Shown here piece after piece: positions 52,401-62,122 of a stretch of 64,000 bases of DNA. Position 1 is the first letter of the stretch, and each line of letters opens with the position of its first letter. Source of the DNA: Tolypothrix sp. NIES-4075 (GTDB lineage Bacteria; Cyanobacteriota; Cyanobacteriia; Cyanobacteriales; Nostocaceae); the NCBI RefSeq assembly GCF_002218085.1, contig NZ_BDUC01000001.1:931955-995954 (forward strand). The letters are read 5' to 3'. The notes below the pieces were generated by a model. That model was not told the origin of the DNA. It saw nothing but the letters and a program-made list of their open reading frames with translations, and searched no databases. A program made the translations under genes and the position numbers.

Positions 52401-53399
52401 ATTCCCAGAAATAAACACTTCTCCTACAGCTAGTCGGGTACCATTAACAAAATCCCATCCTGATTGGGGACGTTTGCCGGCTTGCTGAACTTCTCGTAGT
52501 AATAATAAACCATCACCGGTTTGAGCGATCGCTCCCACTCCCTTGACAATGCTTACCACCTCTCCTGGATTACTTGATATTGTTGACACCGGCAGTTTAT
52601 GCTCTATTTCTTGTAATTCTGGTGGTAACTCACTCCAAAAAGCAGAACCAAGGGGAGCGGTGGCGGTGATTTTTAGCGGTTGGTTGCGAAAAGTAGCGGT
52701 GCAGTTGGGGTAAAAGCCTCTAACTTGATTGTGTAATGCAAAAGCGCTTTTTGACCAATCCAACGCATAATCCGGTTTTTTAATTAAAGGTGCATAAGTA
52801 GCTTGTGAATCGTCTTGAGCAATTGGTTGAATCTCTCCTTGTTCTAGCTGAGATAGCGTTTCCAGCAGCAAATCAGCACCTATTATAGATAACCTAATTG
52901 CCAAATCTTGAGCATTATCTAATAATCCAATAGGTGTAGTAGCTTTAAGCAACATGGCTCCGGTATCCATCCCCGCATCCATTAACATTGTCACGATCCC
53001 GGTTTCCTTCTCACCGTTATACAAACACCACTGAATCGGAGCCGCACCCCGATATTTCGGCAAAATCGAGCCATGTACATTAATACAACCGAATTTGGGC
53101 ATATCCAAGATTTCTTGAGATAAAATCTGCCCATACGCAACCACGACAAACACATCCGCCTGTAATTGTTTCAATTGAGTTAAGGTTTCAGTGTCTTTTT
53201 TTATGCGTTGGGGTTGCCATATTGGTAGGTTAGCAGCAGTGCTGACAGTTTTTATCGGTGAAGGTGTAAGTTTGTTACCGCGTTCCCGGCGTTTATCTGG
53301 CTGGGTAACTACTGCCAAAACTTCAAATTCTGGATGATTCAGCAATTTTTCTAGGCTAGGTACGGCAAATTTGGGAGTACCAAAAAATACGACTTTCAT
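52398..53399 (-). CDS. fmt: Methionyl-tRNA formyltransferase
   Basis: A 333-residue protein from ATG 53399 (MKVVFFGTPKFAVPSLEKLL); 70 codons upstream are open only because of repeats. The N-terminal Rossmann-like formyltransferase domain has GYGQILSQEILD-type and INVHGSILPKYRGAAPIQWC, with the catalytic Asn/His and SLLP-type loop, and MDAGMDTGAMLL. The C-terminal OB-like domain holds the tRNA contact region. It formylates Met-tRNAi using 10-formyl-THF in the cytoplasm. No def gene is adjacent. Confidence 0.96.
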   Translation of the reverse strand: MKVVFFGTPKFAVPSLEKLLNHPEFEVLAVVTQPDKRRERGNKLTPSPIKTVSTAANLPIWQPQRIKKDTETLTQLKQLQADVFVVVAYGQILSQEILDMPKFGCINVHGSILPKYRGAAPIQWCLYNGEKETGIVTMLMDAGMDTGAMLLKATTPIGLLDNAQDLAIRLSIIGADLLLETLSQLEQGEIQPIAQDDSQATYAPLIKKPDYALDWSKSAFALHNQVRGFYPNCTATFRNQPLKITATAPLGSAFWSELPPELQEIEHKLPVSTISSNPGEVVSIVKGVGAIAQTGDGLLLLREVQQAGKRPQSGWDFVNGTRLAVGEVFISGN

Positions 53400-53640
53400 A
53401 ATAAAGTAGGGAATAGGGAATGGGGAATAGAAAATAGGGAATGGGGAATGGGTAATGGGGAATTGGGAATGGGGCATTGGGCAGGAGGAAGGGGAAAGGG
53501 GAAAGGGGAAAGGGTAAGAAAAACTTCTTTTCTTCCTTTTCCCTTTACCCTTTAACCTTTTCCCCTCATAAAATTCCCCATTCCCCATTACCCATTCCCC
53601 ACTCCCCATTACCCATTACCCATTCCCTAAAATTTTGCTT
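53400..53640. repeat. GGGGAATGGGTAATGGGG / CCCATTCCCC repeats
   Basis: About 120 bp of G-rich units (AATAGGGAATGGGGAATGGG, then GGGGAAAGGGGAAAGG) is followed by the C-rich complement. It could form a 200-nt hairpin upstream of fmt. Confidence 0.85.
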
Positions 53641-54453
53641 TTTTTACAATCACACTAACTAAAAAATTGCTCATTTAGCTGTAAAATAATCTGGTGCTTG
53701 TAAAAGACAGCATCGCTAACCAGGGTTATAATGAATCATCTGGCAGATAAGCCAGTATGAGACGCATCTGCTTTTGGCGAATTAAATTGCCTTGCGATGT
53801 CTAAGAACATTTTGTTCTGAGTTTACTACTCAATATCGTTGCTAATAGTTCCCAAAGACTTCGGCTTTCGTTGTAGTTAATATCAATTAAGTAGTAGTTT
53901 GCTTTTGCAATGCTTGCAAAAGCAATTGCGATTTATGTCTTTTGGTAGATGCCAGTGTACTTCTAGAGTATTATTGGTTGTGCGTTTACCAAATTTTTGA
54001 GAATGGTCATACTTTTACAGTTATCGGGGTCTAGGTGTGTGGCAGAAATAAAAATAGGCTCGCCTATAATAGGTTAGCTTTTACTAATGCCACAATAAAC
54101 AAACACGTCGTATGAGCGCAGGTTGCCAGTAAAAGTAGTAAGTACAATTGATGCGTTCAACAGCCAATTAGGGATACCTGTATTTTGGCGTAGTTGAATT
54201 TTGGCAGCGGCGGATTTCTGTATCTCAGTAGTTCCTCTGTGCTTTGTGTCAGTACACTGCTAGCATTTCTCGTAAAAGCTTAGTACTTTTTCAAGGTATA
54301 GGGCATTTCGTGATTTATGTAAAACTGTGCAAAATTTGAATAAAATATCTCGTTCAATTAATTGGTTTGTTGTTATACATATAATGTAGTTTGCCCCATT
54401 ACTGTCTCAGCAGCTGCTCCTCACACAGCAACCGCCCTCTAGAGAGTTAAAAC
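53641..54453. other. Gene-free interval with strong hairpin
   Basis: About 810 bp with no credible gene. TTGCTTTTGCAA (53899-53910) and TTGCAAAAGCAA (53914-53925) make a perfect 12-bp hairpin with a 3-nt loop. The right part should hold the promoter and leader of the gene at 54454. Confidence 0.5.
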
Positions 54454-55725
54454 ATGCTTAAAACCCTTTTGCTGTCAGAATGGTTCCGCGTGAAACCATT
54501 CACCAAGTATGTTGTCGTTGTGCTTTTAATCGCACCTTTAGTGGCTGCATCGGGTCACTCTAGTTCAGCGAAACAATCACAGGTAGCTAAAATCACTCCT
54601 GCGTCAGAAAACTCTGACTCAGAACCAGTGGAAATAGCTGCTGTTGACCCGCAACTATCACCTTTATCAGATAAAATGCAGCCTTTGACAGCAGAAGATG
54701 ATTCTCTGTCAAGTCAAGAACCGACTATTGACCCTTTGGCAGCGGTTGAACTCGCACCATTAATCAAGGAAGAGCCATCTACTCCCGATCCCTTGGCAGC
54801 GGTTGAACTCGCACCATCCACCAGTGTATCTGCCAGTCAAAGTAATTTAGTGGAAAGATTAAAAGCTGCTAAACTCAAGTCTTTGACAAGTGAAGATACT
54901 GTTATCGCAATAGATAAGCCTGCTGATGAATCATTAGACGCAGCGACAATCTCGCCGGCAACAGGGCGATCGCAACCAAATACTACAAACATAAATGTCG
55001 ATCCCCAGCCTGATGAGTCTCAAACAGCACAAACAGATCCGATAGGAAGTCCTTATCCTATTCCTTGGCAATGGATACAGTCTACTCAAGAGGCTATGAG
55101 TTCCAAGGGTGGTGGAGTGCGCTATTACCGCAGTACACCTGTAGTTTCTCCAGATGGTAGGTATGCTGTTTATAGCCGCGTGCAATTAGAAGTCAAACCC
55201 CAAATGCACAATAGCCGGGTTAGCAGTGTTCTGTTTATTGAAGATAGACAAACCAAGAATTTACGGGTAGTGTCTTCAACTTCTTATAATAGAGATGCGC
55301 TATTGAATGTTAAGCTATCATCGCCAGATCCTAACGGTGAAGGAACTATTGGGGTTTTAGTTCCTGTCAGCTGGTCTGAAAAAGGCGATCGCTTTTTAGC
55401 ACGTAGATTTGAAGCAGTATTTAATACATCCGATGCTTCCGATAGTGCGGTGATTTGGGATCGACAAAAGAATAACACTAATACTGTTGCCCCTAGCGAT
55501 GGTAACGAACAAGAACACGATAAAATTTCGGTGTTGTTAGGTTGGAGCAAAAATCAACCTGATAATGTGATGTTCCGTACTGGTGAATTAGGAGATGAAA
55601 ATTGGCCTTTAGTAACAGTTTCTAGCGATGGTAAAACTGGCGCCGCAACTGAGGTAGATCAGCCTACTACTTATGGTGAACAAGTCACACAAGTTTGGGC
55701 AGGTCCACAAGTCGCTTATCGATAG
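54454..55725 (+). CDS. Anchored or secreted protein, unknown function
   Basis: A 423-residue protein. Residues 18-35 form one membrane segment or signal (YVVVVLLIAPLVAAS). Residues 40-210 are disordered and acidic, with a duplicated block DPLAAVELAP. The C-terminal 220 residues form a beta-rich domain (VRYYRSTPVVSPDGRYAVYS, LFIEDRQTKNLRVVSSTSYN, ISVLLGWSKNQPDNVMFRTG) with beta-propeller-like strands. It probably acts in the periplasm. I do not recognise a named family. It ends at a good terminator. Confidence 0.7.
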   Translation: MLKTLLLSEWFRVKPFTKYVVVVLLIAPLVAASGHSSSAKQSQVAKITPASENSDSEPVEIAAVDPQLSPLSDKMQPLTAEDDSLSSQEPTIDPLAAVELAPLIKEEPSTPDPLAAVELAPSTSVSASQSNLVERLKAAKLKSLTSEDTVIAIDKPADESLDAATISPATGRSQPNTTNINVDPQPDESQTAQTDPIGSPYPIPWQWIQSTQEAMSSKGGGVRYYRSTPVVSPDGRYAVYSRVQLEVKPQMHNSRVSSVLFIEDRQTKNLRVVSSTSYNRDALLNVKLSSPDPNGEGTIGVLVPVSWSEKGDRFLARRFEAVFNTSDASDSAVIWDRQKNNTNTVAPSDGNEQEHDKISVLLGWSKNQPDNVMFRTGELGDENWPLVTVSSDGKTGAATEVDQPTTYGEQVTQVWAGPQVAYR

Positions 55726-55751
55726 TTTATACAAAATCTTCTTATTATTCT

Positions 55752-55788
55752 CCCGTTGTTGTCGCAGGCTATGACGGGATTTTTTTTC
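55752..55788 (+). terminator. Rho-independent terminator
   Basis: CCCGT (55752) pairs with ACGGG (55774), and ATTTTTTTT follows. It is 27 bp after the stop at 55725. Confidence 0.8.
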
Positions 55789-55865
55789 GTTGGAGCATTG
55801 GAGCGTTGGAGCGTTGTTAGCCCAGATTCCGCAGGTGCGATCGCAAAACATAGTATTTTTGAAGC

Positions 55866-56068
55866 ATGACAGCTTCAGCATTAGATATTAAGGTACAGGA
55901 TATTGACCAAGTAAGGCATAGTCGCAGGCATATATGATGAGATAAACGAGGTCTCACAAATAAACCGTCTATTAGGGACTCATCCTCAAGAAATCAGAGC
56001 GTGCAGGTCAGGTTGTTAAAGCGATGATTCGAGGGCAAGCTAGGGTTTGTAAGCGGTTCTATCCTTGA
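55866..56068 (+). pseudogene. DUF4277-type transposase N-terminal remnant
   Basis: From ATG 55866 the frame reads MTASALDIKVQDIDQV. After a frameshift IVAGIYDEINEVSQINRLLG, THPQEI follows, and after another shift AGQVVKAMI and RFYP. These are the successive blocks of the DUF4277 N-terminal domain of IS1634/ISNCY-like transposases (..NIDHLGIVAGIIDEI..LGTHPQEI.SAGQVVKAMI). No catalytic domain remains, so it is an old fragment of an insertion sequence. Confidence 0.7.
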
Positions 56069-56180
56069 AAGTCTTGCAATTGAGCGGTGAACCGCTCACT
56101 ACCTTACTTAAATTAATAATTCCAGACACTGGGAACAGCGATCGCCTACCATATAGATCCGATGCCAATTCCTAAATGTT

Positions 56181-57281
56181 ATGTCTGCTAACTCTGCCAC
56201 AATCACTACACCCCAAACACAAATCTCGATTCCCCCACTATTAGGCGCTTCTTTGGAGGAATTGACAATTTGGGTTCAGCAACAAAAACAACCCGCTTAC
56301 AGAGGAAAGCAGCTGCATGATTGGATATATAATAAGGGCGTGCGACATCTTTATGATATCTCTGTCTTTTCTAAACAATGGCGTGCCGAAGTTGCAGAAA
56401 TTCCCATTGGACGCTCAACTTTACATTACCGCTCTGTCGCCCCTGATGGCACTGTCAAGTATCTTTTAAGATTGGCAGATGGTCAGATTATTGAAACTGT
56501 TGGTATTCCCACTTTTCGCTGGGGAGACAAGGGGACAGGAGAAAGTAGCCAGTCACTCGAAAGGTTGACTGTTTGCGTTTCTACGCAAGTGGGTTGCCCG
56601 ATGGCTTGTGATTTTTGCGCTACTGGTAAGGGTGGATATAAGCGCAATTTAGCACGCCATGAAATTGTCGATCAAGTTTTAACTGTACAAGAAGATTTTC
56701 AGCAACGAGTTAGCCATGTAGTGTTTATGGGTATGGGTGAACCGTTGTTGAATGTAGATAATGTTTTGGGTGCGATCAAATGTTTAAATAAAGATGTGGG
56801 AATTGGACAGCGATCACTTACTTTATCTACTGTGGGAATACGCGATCGCATTCGTCAACTAGCCCAACACCATCTGCAAGTTACTCTCGCTGTTAGTCTC
56901 CACGCACCTAACCAAGCACTGCGAGAACAACTCATCCCCAGCGCACACTCTTATAAAATTGAAGATTTACTTGCCGAATGTCGCGAATACGTAGAAATCA
57001 CCGGACGTCGCGTTAGTTTTGAATACGTTCTTTTGGCTGGGGTGAACGACTTACCAGAACACGCATTAGAATTAGCAAAACGTTTGCGAGGCTTTCAAAG
57101 TCACGTTAATTTGATTCCTTATAATCCTATCAGCGAAGTCGATTACAAACGCCCAAATAGCGATCGCATCCAAGCTTTTCTTACAATTCTCAAGCAGCAA
57201 AATATTGCTGTTAGCGTCCGTTATTCTCGTGGGTTAGAAGCTGATGCTGCTTGTGGACAACTAAGAACAAGTAAAAAGTAA
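56181..57281 (+). CDS. rlmN: Dual-specificity 23S rRNA/tRNA adenine-C2 methyltransferase RlmN
   Basis: A 366-residue radical SAM enzyme with the cluster motif CPMACDFCATG, GMGEPLLN for SAM binding and the conserved Cys in ADAACGQL. The N-terminus has the expected helical segment (AYRGKQLHDWIYNKGV). It methylates A2503 of 23S rRNA and A37 of some tRNAs. Between IPTFRW and ERLTVCVS about 14 residues (GDKGTGESSQSLE) correspond to a G-rich GGGGAGACAAGGGG repeat in frame, which makes the protein a little longer than its relatives. Confidence 0.95.
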   Translation: MSANSATITTPQTQISIPPLLGASLEELTIWVQQQKQPAYRGKQLHDWIYNKGVRHLYDISVFSKQWRAEVAEIPIGRSTLHYRSVAPDGTVKYLLRLADGQIIETVGIPTFRWGDKGTGESSQSLERLTVCVSTQVGCPMACDFCATGKGGYKRNLARHEIVDQVLTVQEDFQQRVSHVVFMGMGEPLLNVDNVLGAIKCLNKDVGIGQRSLTLSTVGIRDRIRQLAQHHLQVTLAVSLHAPNQALREQLIPSAHSYKIEDLLAECREYVEITGRRVSFEYVLLAGVNDLPEHALELAKRLRGFQSHVNLIPYNPISEVDYKRPNSDRIQAFLTILKQQNIAVSVRYSRGLEADAACGQLRTSKK

Positions 57282-57333
57282 AAAGGTAAAAGGTAAAATA
57301 AAGAAGTTTTTTCCAACTTCTACCTTTTACCTT

Positions 57334-57513
57334 TTACCTTCTAGCAAGAATACCTGGGGCATAAGCCTCAATCACTCTACCAGTCAGGGTGCAAGATATC
57401 ATTAAGTAGTCACAAGTCGGGCATTGCGTGCGAGTCAATTGACTATGAGAAAGATAATGCCTTTCACCTTCGCTACCGCAGTTTGGGCAGCGAATTTTTT
57501 GTATTATTTGCAT
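57334..57513 (-). CDS. Small zinc-ribbon protein
   Basis: A 59-residue protein from ATG 57513 to TAA 57334. It reads MQIIQKIRCPNCGSEGERHY, LSHSQLTRTQCPTCDYLMIS, CTLTGRVIEAYAPGILARR. The four Cys of CPNC and CPTC form a treble or ribbon zinc site. Closely similar short cyanobacterial proteins are sometimes annotated as a 'PriA-type helicase' because they resemble its zinc part, but this is only a ribbon. The function is unknown. It converges with rlmN. Confidence 0.75.
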   Translation of the reverse strand: MQIIQKIRCPNCGSEGERHYLSHSQLTRTQCPTCDYLMISCTLTGRVIEAYAPGILARR

Positions 57514-58197
57514 TTTAAAATCCCTTGATGTAGTAATTTTTTATGGATAAAAATCCTCAATTAAACCAGTAAATTTTCTGGCTTAAGGCAAATGAGAAAA
57601 AAGTGTCCGTTCAACCAGTAAAGCTTCTGGTTTGACACAATCTAACAAAAGCGACTATATTGTGTCATCATGTTCAACAAAAGTTTTAATTCATAAAATG
57701 TTCTTGTGGTTTTATTATCTTAATCATTACCTACTCAACACATCCAACTTTAGACATATAAATTAATTTTGTCAAATGCATAACGTTTCTATATCCGCTG
57801 ATCCCCATCAATAAAACCTTGAGATTAACTAGTTTGCATTTTTTTAACTTTGTCTTTGCTGTTCTAACAAACTTAAAATTTGAGTATAAGTACTATTTGC
57901 AGTAAAAAGTTAAAAATCAAACAATACTGTATTGTTAGTTACAAAAGTATTTAACTTAAGATTTGCTTAAGATTTACCTGGTGTTGATAGCGCTTCTGGA
58001 AAAGCGTGTAATATGCGTAATTAGAATATCTTGTGTTTTGATAAATAATATCAAGTTCGCGGAAAAATCATCATTAAAATTCCCGCTTTAGGCGCAAAGA
58101 AAGAGGTAAGATTTTTTGTGACAACTTAAGCGAAATTGATTTAAATAAATTTCAAATTGCCATATATTGATTAATTTTGAAGTTATATAAACTGCAT
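57514..58197. other. AT-rich gene-free interval with two similar hairpins
   Basis: AACCAGTAAATTTTCTGGCTT (57564-57584) and AACCAGTAAAGCTTCTGGTT (57613-57632) are related hairpins 49 bp apart, upstream of the zinc-ribbon gene. The rest is AT-rich, without a gene. Confidence 0.5.
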
Positions 58198-58233
58198 AAA
58201 AAATGCTCATACTGTCGATTCACAGTATGAGCA
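58198..58233 (-). terminator. Rho-independent terminator of uvrC
   Basis: On the minus strand TGCTCATACTGT and ACAGTATGAGCA form a perfect 12-bp stem with a 6-nt loop, followed by TTTTTT. It lies 80 bp after the uvrC stop. Confidence 0.9.
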
Positions 58234-58312
58234 ATGTTAGCTAAATCTATTTATGGATAATGGGTAAGGAACTTTCCCAATAATCAATTAAACATATCTG
58301 AGATAATCGCTC

Positions 58313-60190
58313 TTAGGAGGGATGAAAGTAATCGTAAATCTCTTGCGCTAAACGCGGACCAATTCCGGAAACCTCAGCTAGTTGTGCGGGTGTCGCTTGT
58401 CGGATATAATCAACAGAGCGAAAATGTCCTAAAAGCTGCTTTTGTCGATGGTGTCCCAAACCGGGAATTTCATCTAAACGCGATCGCTTTAATTTGTCAC
58501 TGCGTTGCTGACGGTGGAAACTAACTGCAAATCTATGCGCTTCATCCCGCAAGCGTCGTAACAGCTGCACTCCTGGTTGTTCAGCTTCAGTTTGCAATGG
58601 TGCGGATTCTCCCGGAAGAAAAATCTCCTCTCGCTGCTTTGCTAAACTGACGACTCGCAAGTCTTCTAATAAATTCATCTCTTGCAAGACAGCGACAACT
58701 GAAGATAATTGACCTTTACCGCCATCAATCATAATTAGATCGGGAAAATCTGGATTACCCTGTCTTAATAACTGCGGATCTTCAGCATACTTGCGAAAGC
58801 GACGCTGAATAACTTCAGCCAAACTCGCAAAATCATCTGAATGTCCGGCAGTAACTGTGGGATTTTTGATTTTGTAGTGACGATAATGCTGGTTAGCGCT
58901 GATTCCGTCGATAAACACGACTTGGGAAGCTACTGCATTTGAACCTTGGATGTGTGAGATGTCGTAACCTTCAATGCGGTGAGGTAAATCGGGTAAATCG
59001 AGAATAGCGGCTAAATCTTGCATAGCTTGGTGATTGCGATCGCCCAATTTTTGCATTCTTTGCAATTCAAACTGAGCATTTCGCTCGACCATCTCAATTA
59101 ATTCTGCCTTAGTTTGCCGCTGCGGAGCCAAAATTGTGACTTTTCGTTGTTTGCGTTGAGTTAAGACATCGGCTAATATTTCCCCATCTGGTAACTCGTG
59201 CTGTACCAAAATCTCTGCGGGAATTTCCACCGCGTCGGCGGTTTGATAATGTTCTTCCAAGACTCGTTGTAAAATAGCTCCAGGTTCAGCATGAGTATCG
59301 GCAACGAAACCCAAACGTCCAACAAGTTGCCCAGCGCGAATCTGAAATAATTGAATACAAGCGTGTTTATCATTACCCGCCAGAGCGATCGCATCCCGCG
59401 AAACGGTATCATCCGGTAAGGCAACTTTTTGATTTGAAGAAAGCGACTTCAACCCAGCGATTTGATCGCGAATTCTTGCTGCGGACTCAAAATTTAGCGC
59501 TTCCGCCGATTTTTGCATTTGTTGTGTCAAGATATCAATTAATTCCTGACTTCGACCTTGAAATACCATCGCTACTTTTTGCACAGTTTTGCGGTATTCT
59601 TCTGGTGAAATCAGCTTTTGACACACACCCGGACAGCGACCTAAATCATAATTTAAGCAAGGACGGTCTTTGAAAAGTGGTTGGGGTCGTTGTTTGAGTG
59701 CGAAGATGCGTTTAGATATGCGTAATATTTCCCGTAATAGGTGAGAATCAGTATAAGGTCCGTAAAACTTATCCTTTTCTTTACCAATTCCACGTTTGCG
59801 AGTGATGAAAATACGCGGATATTCTTCAGACCAAGTTATACAGACGTAAGGATATTTTTTATCATCCTTTAGCAGCACGTTGAAGTATGGTTGGTGCTGC
59901 TTGATTAAGTTTGCTTCTAGTGCTAAAGCTTCAGCTTCGGTATCGGTGACGATAAATTCGATTTCCGTTACCTGCTTTACCATTGTCGCAATGCGTTCGC
60001 TTAATTTTTGCGAATCGCGGAAATATGAACGAACACGCGATCGCAATTTTCGCGATTTACCTATATAGATTATGCGATCGCTCCCGTCGCGCATGAAATA
60101 AACCCCAGGTTCCGGGGGAATTTCCACCAGACGGTTTTCCAGACGTTCTGGATCTTTAAGCAGTGGTACTATTTGAGCAGATGTTGTCAC
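58313..60190 (-). CDS. uvrC: Excinuclease ABC subunit C
   Basis: A 625-residue protein. The N-terminal GIY-YIG nuclease domain (GVYFMRDGSDRIIYIGKSRK) makes the 3' cut. A central UvrB-binding segment follows (QELIDILTQQMQKSAEALNF). Then come the RNase H-like nuclease for the 5' cut (HIEGYDISHIQGSNAVASQV-type, DLIMIDGGKGQLS, DEAHRFAVSFHR) and two helix-hairpin-helix motifs at the end (DEIPGLGHHRQKQLL, LAEVSGIGPRLAQEI). Nucleotide excision repair. It is a single gene with its own terminator. Confidence 0.97.
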   Translation of the reverse strand: MTTSAQIVPLLKDPERLENRLVEIPPEPGVYFMRDGSDRIIYIGKSRKLRSRVRSYFRDSQKLSERIATMVKQVTEIEFIVTDTEAEALALEANLIKQHQPYFNVLLKDDKKYPYVCITWSEEYPRIFITRKRGIGKEKDKFYGPYTDSHLLREILRISKRIFALKQRPQPLFKDRPCLNYDLGRCPGVCQKLISPEEYRKTVQKVAMVFQGRSQELIDILTQQMQKSAEALNFESAARIRDQIAGLKSLSSNQKVALPDDTVSRDAIALAGNDKHACIQLFQIRAGQLVGRLGFVADTHAEPGAILQRVLEEHYQTADAVEIPAEILVQHELPDGEILADVLTQRKQRKVTILAPQRQTKAELIEMVERNAQFELQRMQKLGDRNHQAMQDLAAILDLPDLPHRIEGYDISHIQGSNAVASQVVFIDGISANQHYRHYKIKNPTVTAGHSDDFASLAEVIQRRFRKYAEDPQLLRQGNPDFPDLIMIDGGKGQLSSVVAVLQEMNLLEDLRVVSLAKQREEIFLPGESAPLQTEAEQPGVQLLRRLRDEAHRFAVSFHRQQRSDKLKRSRLDEIPGLGHHRQKQLLGHFRSVDYIRQATPAQLAEVSGIGPRLAQEIYDYFHPS

Positions 60191-60630
60191 AACTATTAGG
60201 TAGTTTCACAAATATACCTCTCTCTATTTTAATAAAAATTCATATAAATGTGTTGATTTTATAAAGTAAATATTCAGCACACAGTCAACTTGATTTCTTT
60301 ACTTTCAGTCTTTGCCTTTTTTCAATATCTTATATTTGCTTTTCGTTTTTTATAAATTCATATATTTACTACATATTTTATAACTTATCATTCTATTCTT
60401 TATTTTAAAGCTAAATTACTTATCATTGATTTCAATTTATACTGTAATATTTTGATTTACCATTAGCCAACCCATTGTTATTACTTTCTTCGTCAATTCC
60501 ATACTTCTTTTCGGTATTTTTGTATAAAGTTGTTATGTTATTCATGAATTAATAAGCAAGATTCCGGAGTTTAACTAAAGCGTTAAACATTAAGCGAATT
60601 AACGGATATAGCAATTTCAGCATAGTGATT
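60191..60630. other. AT-rich gene-free interval
   Basis: About 440 bp between the divergent uvrC and the small coiled-coil gene, with no frame of note. It should contain both promoters. Confidence 0.5.
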
Positions 60631-60855
60631 ATGATTGAAACTGTAAACGATACGATTTCAGACACGAGAAAAACAATGAACCTGCAAGATTTTGAATCTC
60701 AATATCGTAACTCTATGGATGAAACACTCAACGAATTGCAAACAGCAATGTTGCTACTAGCACAAGCTCAACGTAAAATTTCCGAAATTGGTAATAACGT
60801 GCAAAACTTCAGTCAGATTGTTGAAGAGTTCATTGCCAGCCAAAAATCTGAATAA
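60631..60855 (+). CDS. Small coiled-coil protein, unknown function
   Basis: A 74-residue protein from ATG 60631 (a GTG at 60625 is an alternative). The helical part ESQYRNSMDETLNELQTAML, LLAQAQRKISEIGNNVQNF has heptad hydrophobic spacing, so it probably dimerises. There is no signal peptide and no family I know. It converges with the response regulator gene. Confidence 0.65.
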   Translation: MIETVNDTISDTRKTMNLQDFESQYRNSMDETLNELQTAMLLLAQAQRKISEIGNNVQNFSQIVEEFIASQKSE

Positions 60856-60875
60856 CTCACACCAAGTACGAAAGT

Positions 60876-61295
60876 TTATTTACTGTTTAAAGCCAATTCT
60901 TCTTCAATTGCTTGAATTAAATCAATTAAATTTACGGGTTTAACAAAATAGCGACAAGCACCTAAATCTAAAGCTCGTTGTTGATCTGCTTTAAAAGCAA
61001 AAGCTGAAACTACAATAACAGGGATGTTAACATAATCTGGTAATTTATGCATTTTTTCTAACAGGGTATAACCATCAATATCTGGCAATTTTAAGTCTAA
61101 TAAAATTAGTTCTGGCTGGAATTGTTCTATAGTTGAGAAAAAAGTAGAAGCCTCTGATAAGCTTTGGACATCATAACCCCAATAATTTAGATAATCATCA
61201 AGCAAGATTCTATTAACATCATTATCTTCAATTAGCAAAATCCGTTTAGATTGATGTAATTGAAACTGCTGTCTATTAAAGAAACTTGCTGTCAT
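60876..61295 (-). CDS. Single-domain response regulator (CheY-like)
   Basis: A 139-residue receiver domain. The acidic pair is in LLIEDNDVNR, the phospho-acceptor Asp is in LILLDLKLPDIDG, the Thr/Ser position is S in VIVVSAFAF, and the Lys is in YFVKPVNL. No output domain is attached, so it should relay phosphate or bind a partner kinase or effector, as in hybrid-kinase systems. It is the downstream neighbour of the PEP-CTERM gene (26 bp apart on the same strand), but no kinase is nearby. Confidence 0.9.
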   Translation of the reverse strand: MTASFFNRQQFQLHQSKRILLIEDNDVNRILLDDYLNYWGYDVQSLSEASTFFSTIEQFQPELILLDLKLPDIDGYTLLEKMHKLPDYVNIPVIVVSAFAFKADQQRALDLGACRYFVKPVNLIDLIQAIEEELALNSK

Positions 61296-61321
61296 TTCTA
61301 TCTATCATCTAATGTAAACCC

Positions 61322-61936
61322 TTAGCTTATTTTCATCTTTCTCTGCTGGGTGACAAATAAACTAGCGATCGCTATCAGCCCTAATATTGTCGAGGGTTCT
61401 GGTATCTTTCTTTTAGGAGGAGACGCAGGTGCTTTCCAAGTATTAGTATACGTAAGCGTTTCTTTGGTTTTAGACTTTGTATCCCCAAGGTGATATTTAT
61501 AGAAAGTTTTGCCGTCAATTATCTCGTTTGAGACTTCACTTGCTTGAGTAATTTCTTGTATATTGCTTTCTAGTTTTTGCAGCAATTGCGAAACTTGATT
61601 ACCAGTTGTATATTTACCAGCCAAAATTCTCTGTGTATCAAAATCGTATGGTCGAACTTGGTTCAAGTTCAAGCTGGTGTGATTATCATTCAATAGATTT
61701 ACAGAACGATTGTTGATGAAGTTGTCAGTTTTAAATGAGAAGGCTGACGCTGGGGTAGCAGCAATCGTCAATCCAACAACGGCGATCAAAATCGCCATGA
61801 ATCGTGTCTGTACTAGGCACAGTGCTAGGCAAAATTGGCACGGAACCATTTTTAATGTTGAATTTTGAGATAAGTTTGAGCGTCTGCTTTTGGCGCTTAT
61901 AACCTTGGTAATTTTGAATTGCTTAGTTACTGTCAT
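61322..61936 (-). CDS. PEP-CTERM-sorted protein 2
   Basis: A 204-residue frame. A later ATG (residue 47, MAILIAVVGLTIAATPASA) begins a normal signal peptide, so the real start may be there (158 residues). The mature part has FSFKTDNFINNRSVNLLNDN and KTFYKYHLGDTKSKTKETLT. The C-terminal KRKIPEPSTILGLIAIASLF and QQRK form a PEP motif, membrane helix and basic end. Exosortase should cut it. The function is unknown; it is smaller than most PEP-CTERM proteins. Confidence 0.75.
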   Translation of the reverse strand: MTVTKQFKITKVISAKSRRSNLSQNSTLKMVPCQFCLALCLVQTRFMAILIAVVGLTIAATPASAFSFKTDNFINNRSVNLLNDNHTSLNLNQVRPYDFDTQRILAGKYTTGNQVSQLLQKLESNIQEITQASEVSNEIIDGKTFYKYHLGDTKSKTKETLTYTNTWKAPASPPKRKIPEPSTILGLIAIASLFVTQQRKMKIS

Positions 61937-62122
61937 GTAAGCCGCGTCCTTGACTTTTGAAGCTACGATTTTAGCTCAACACGGGCTAAATATACTTTTT
62001 TATAGTAATCTTTAGTCTTATGTTCTATGTGATTTTACCTGTACTTTTCCGAGAAAATGCAGGTAGTCAAGGCGGAAACGATAAATTTATGGTTAATTAG
62101 AGATGAAGAGTTGATAAATTGC

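Noticed and set aside
53477..53662. Frame coding GKGERGKGKK / PHSPLPIPHSPLPITHS
   Set aside because: It is the translation of short intergenic tandem repeats.
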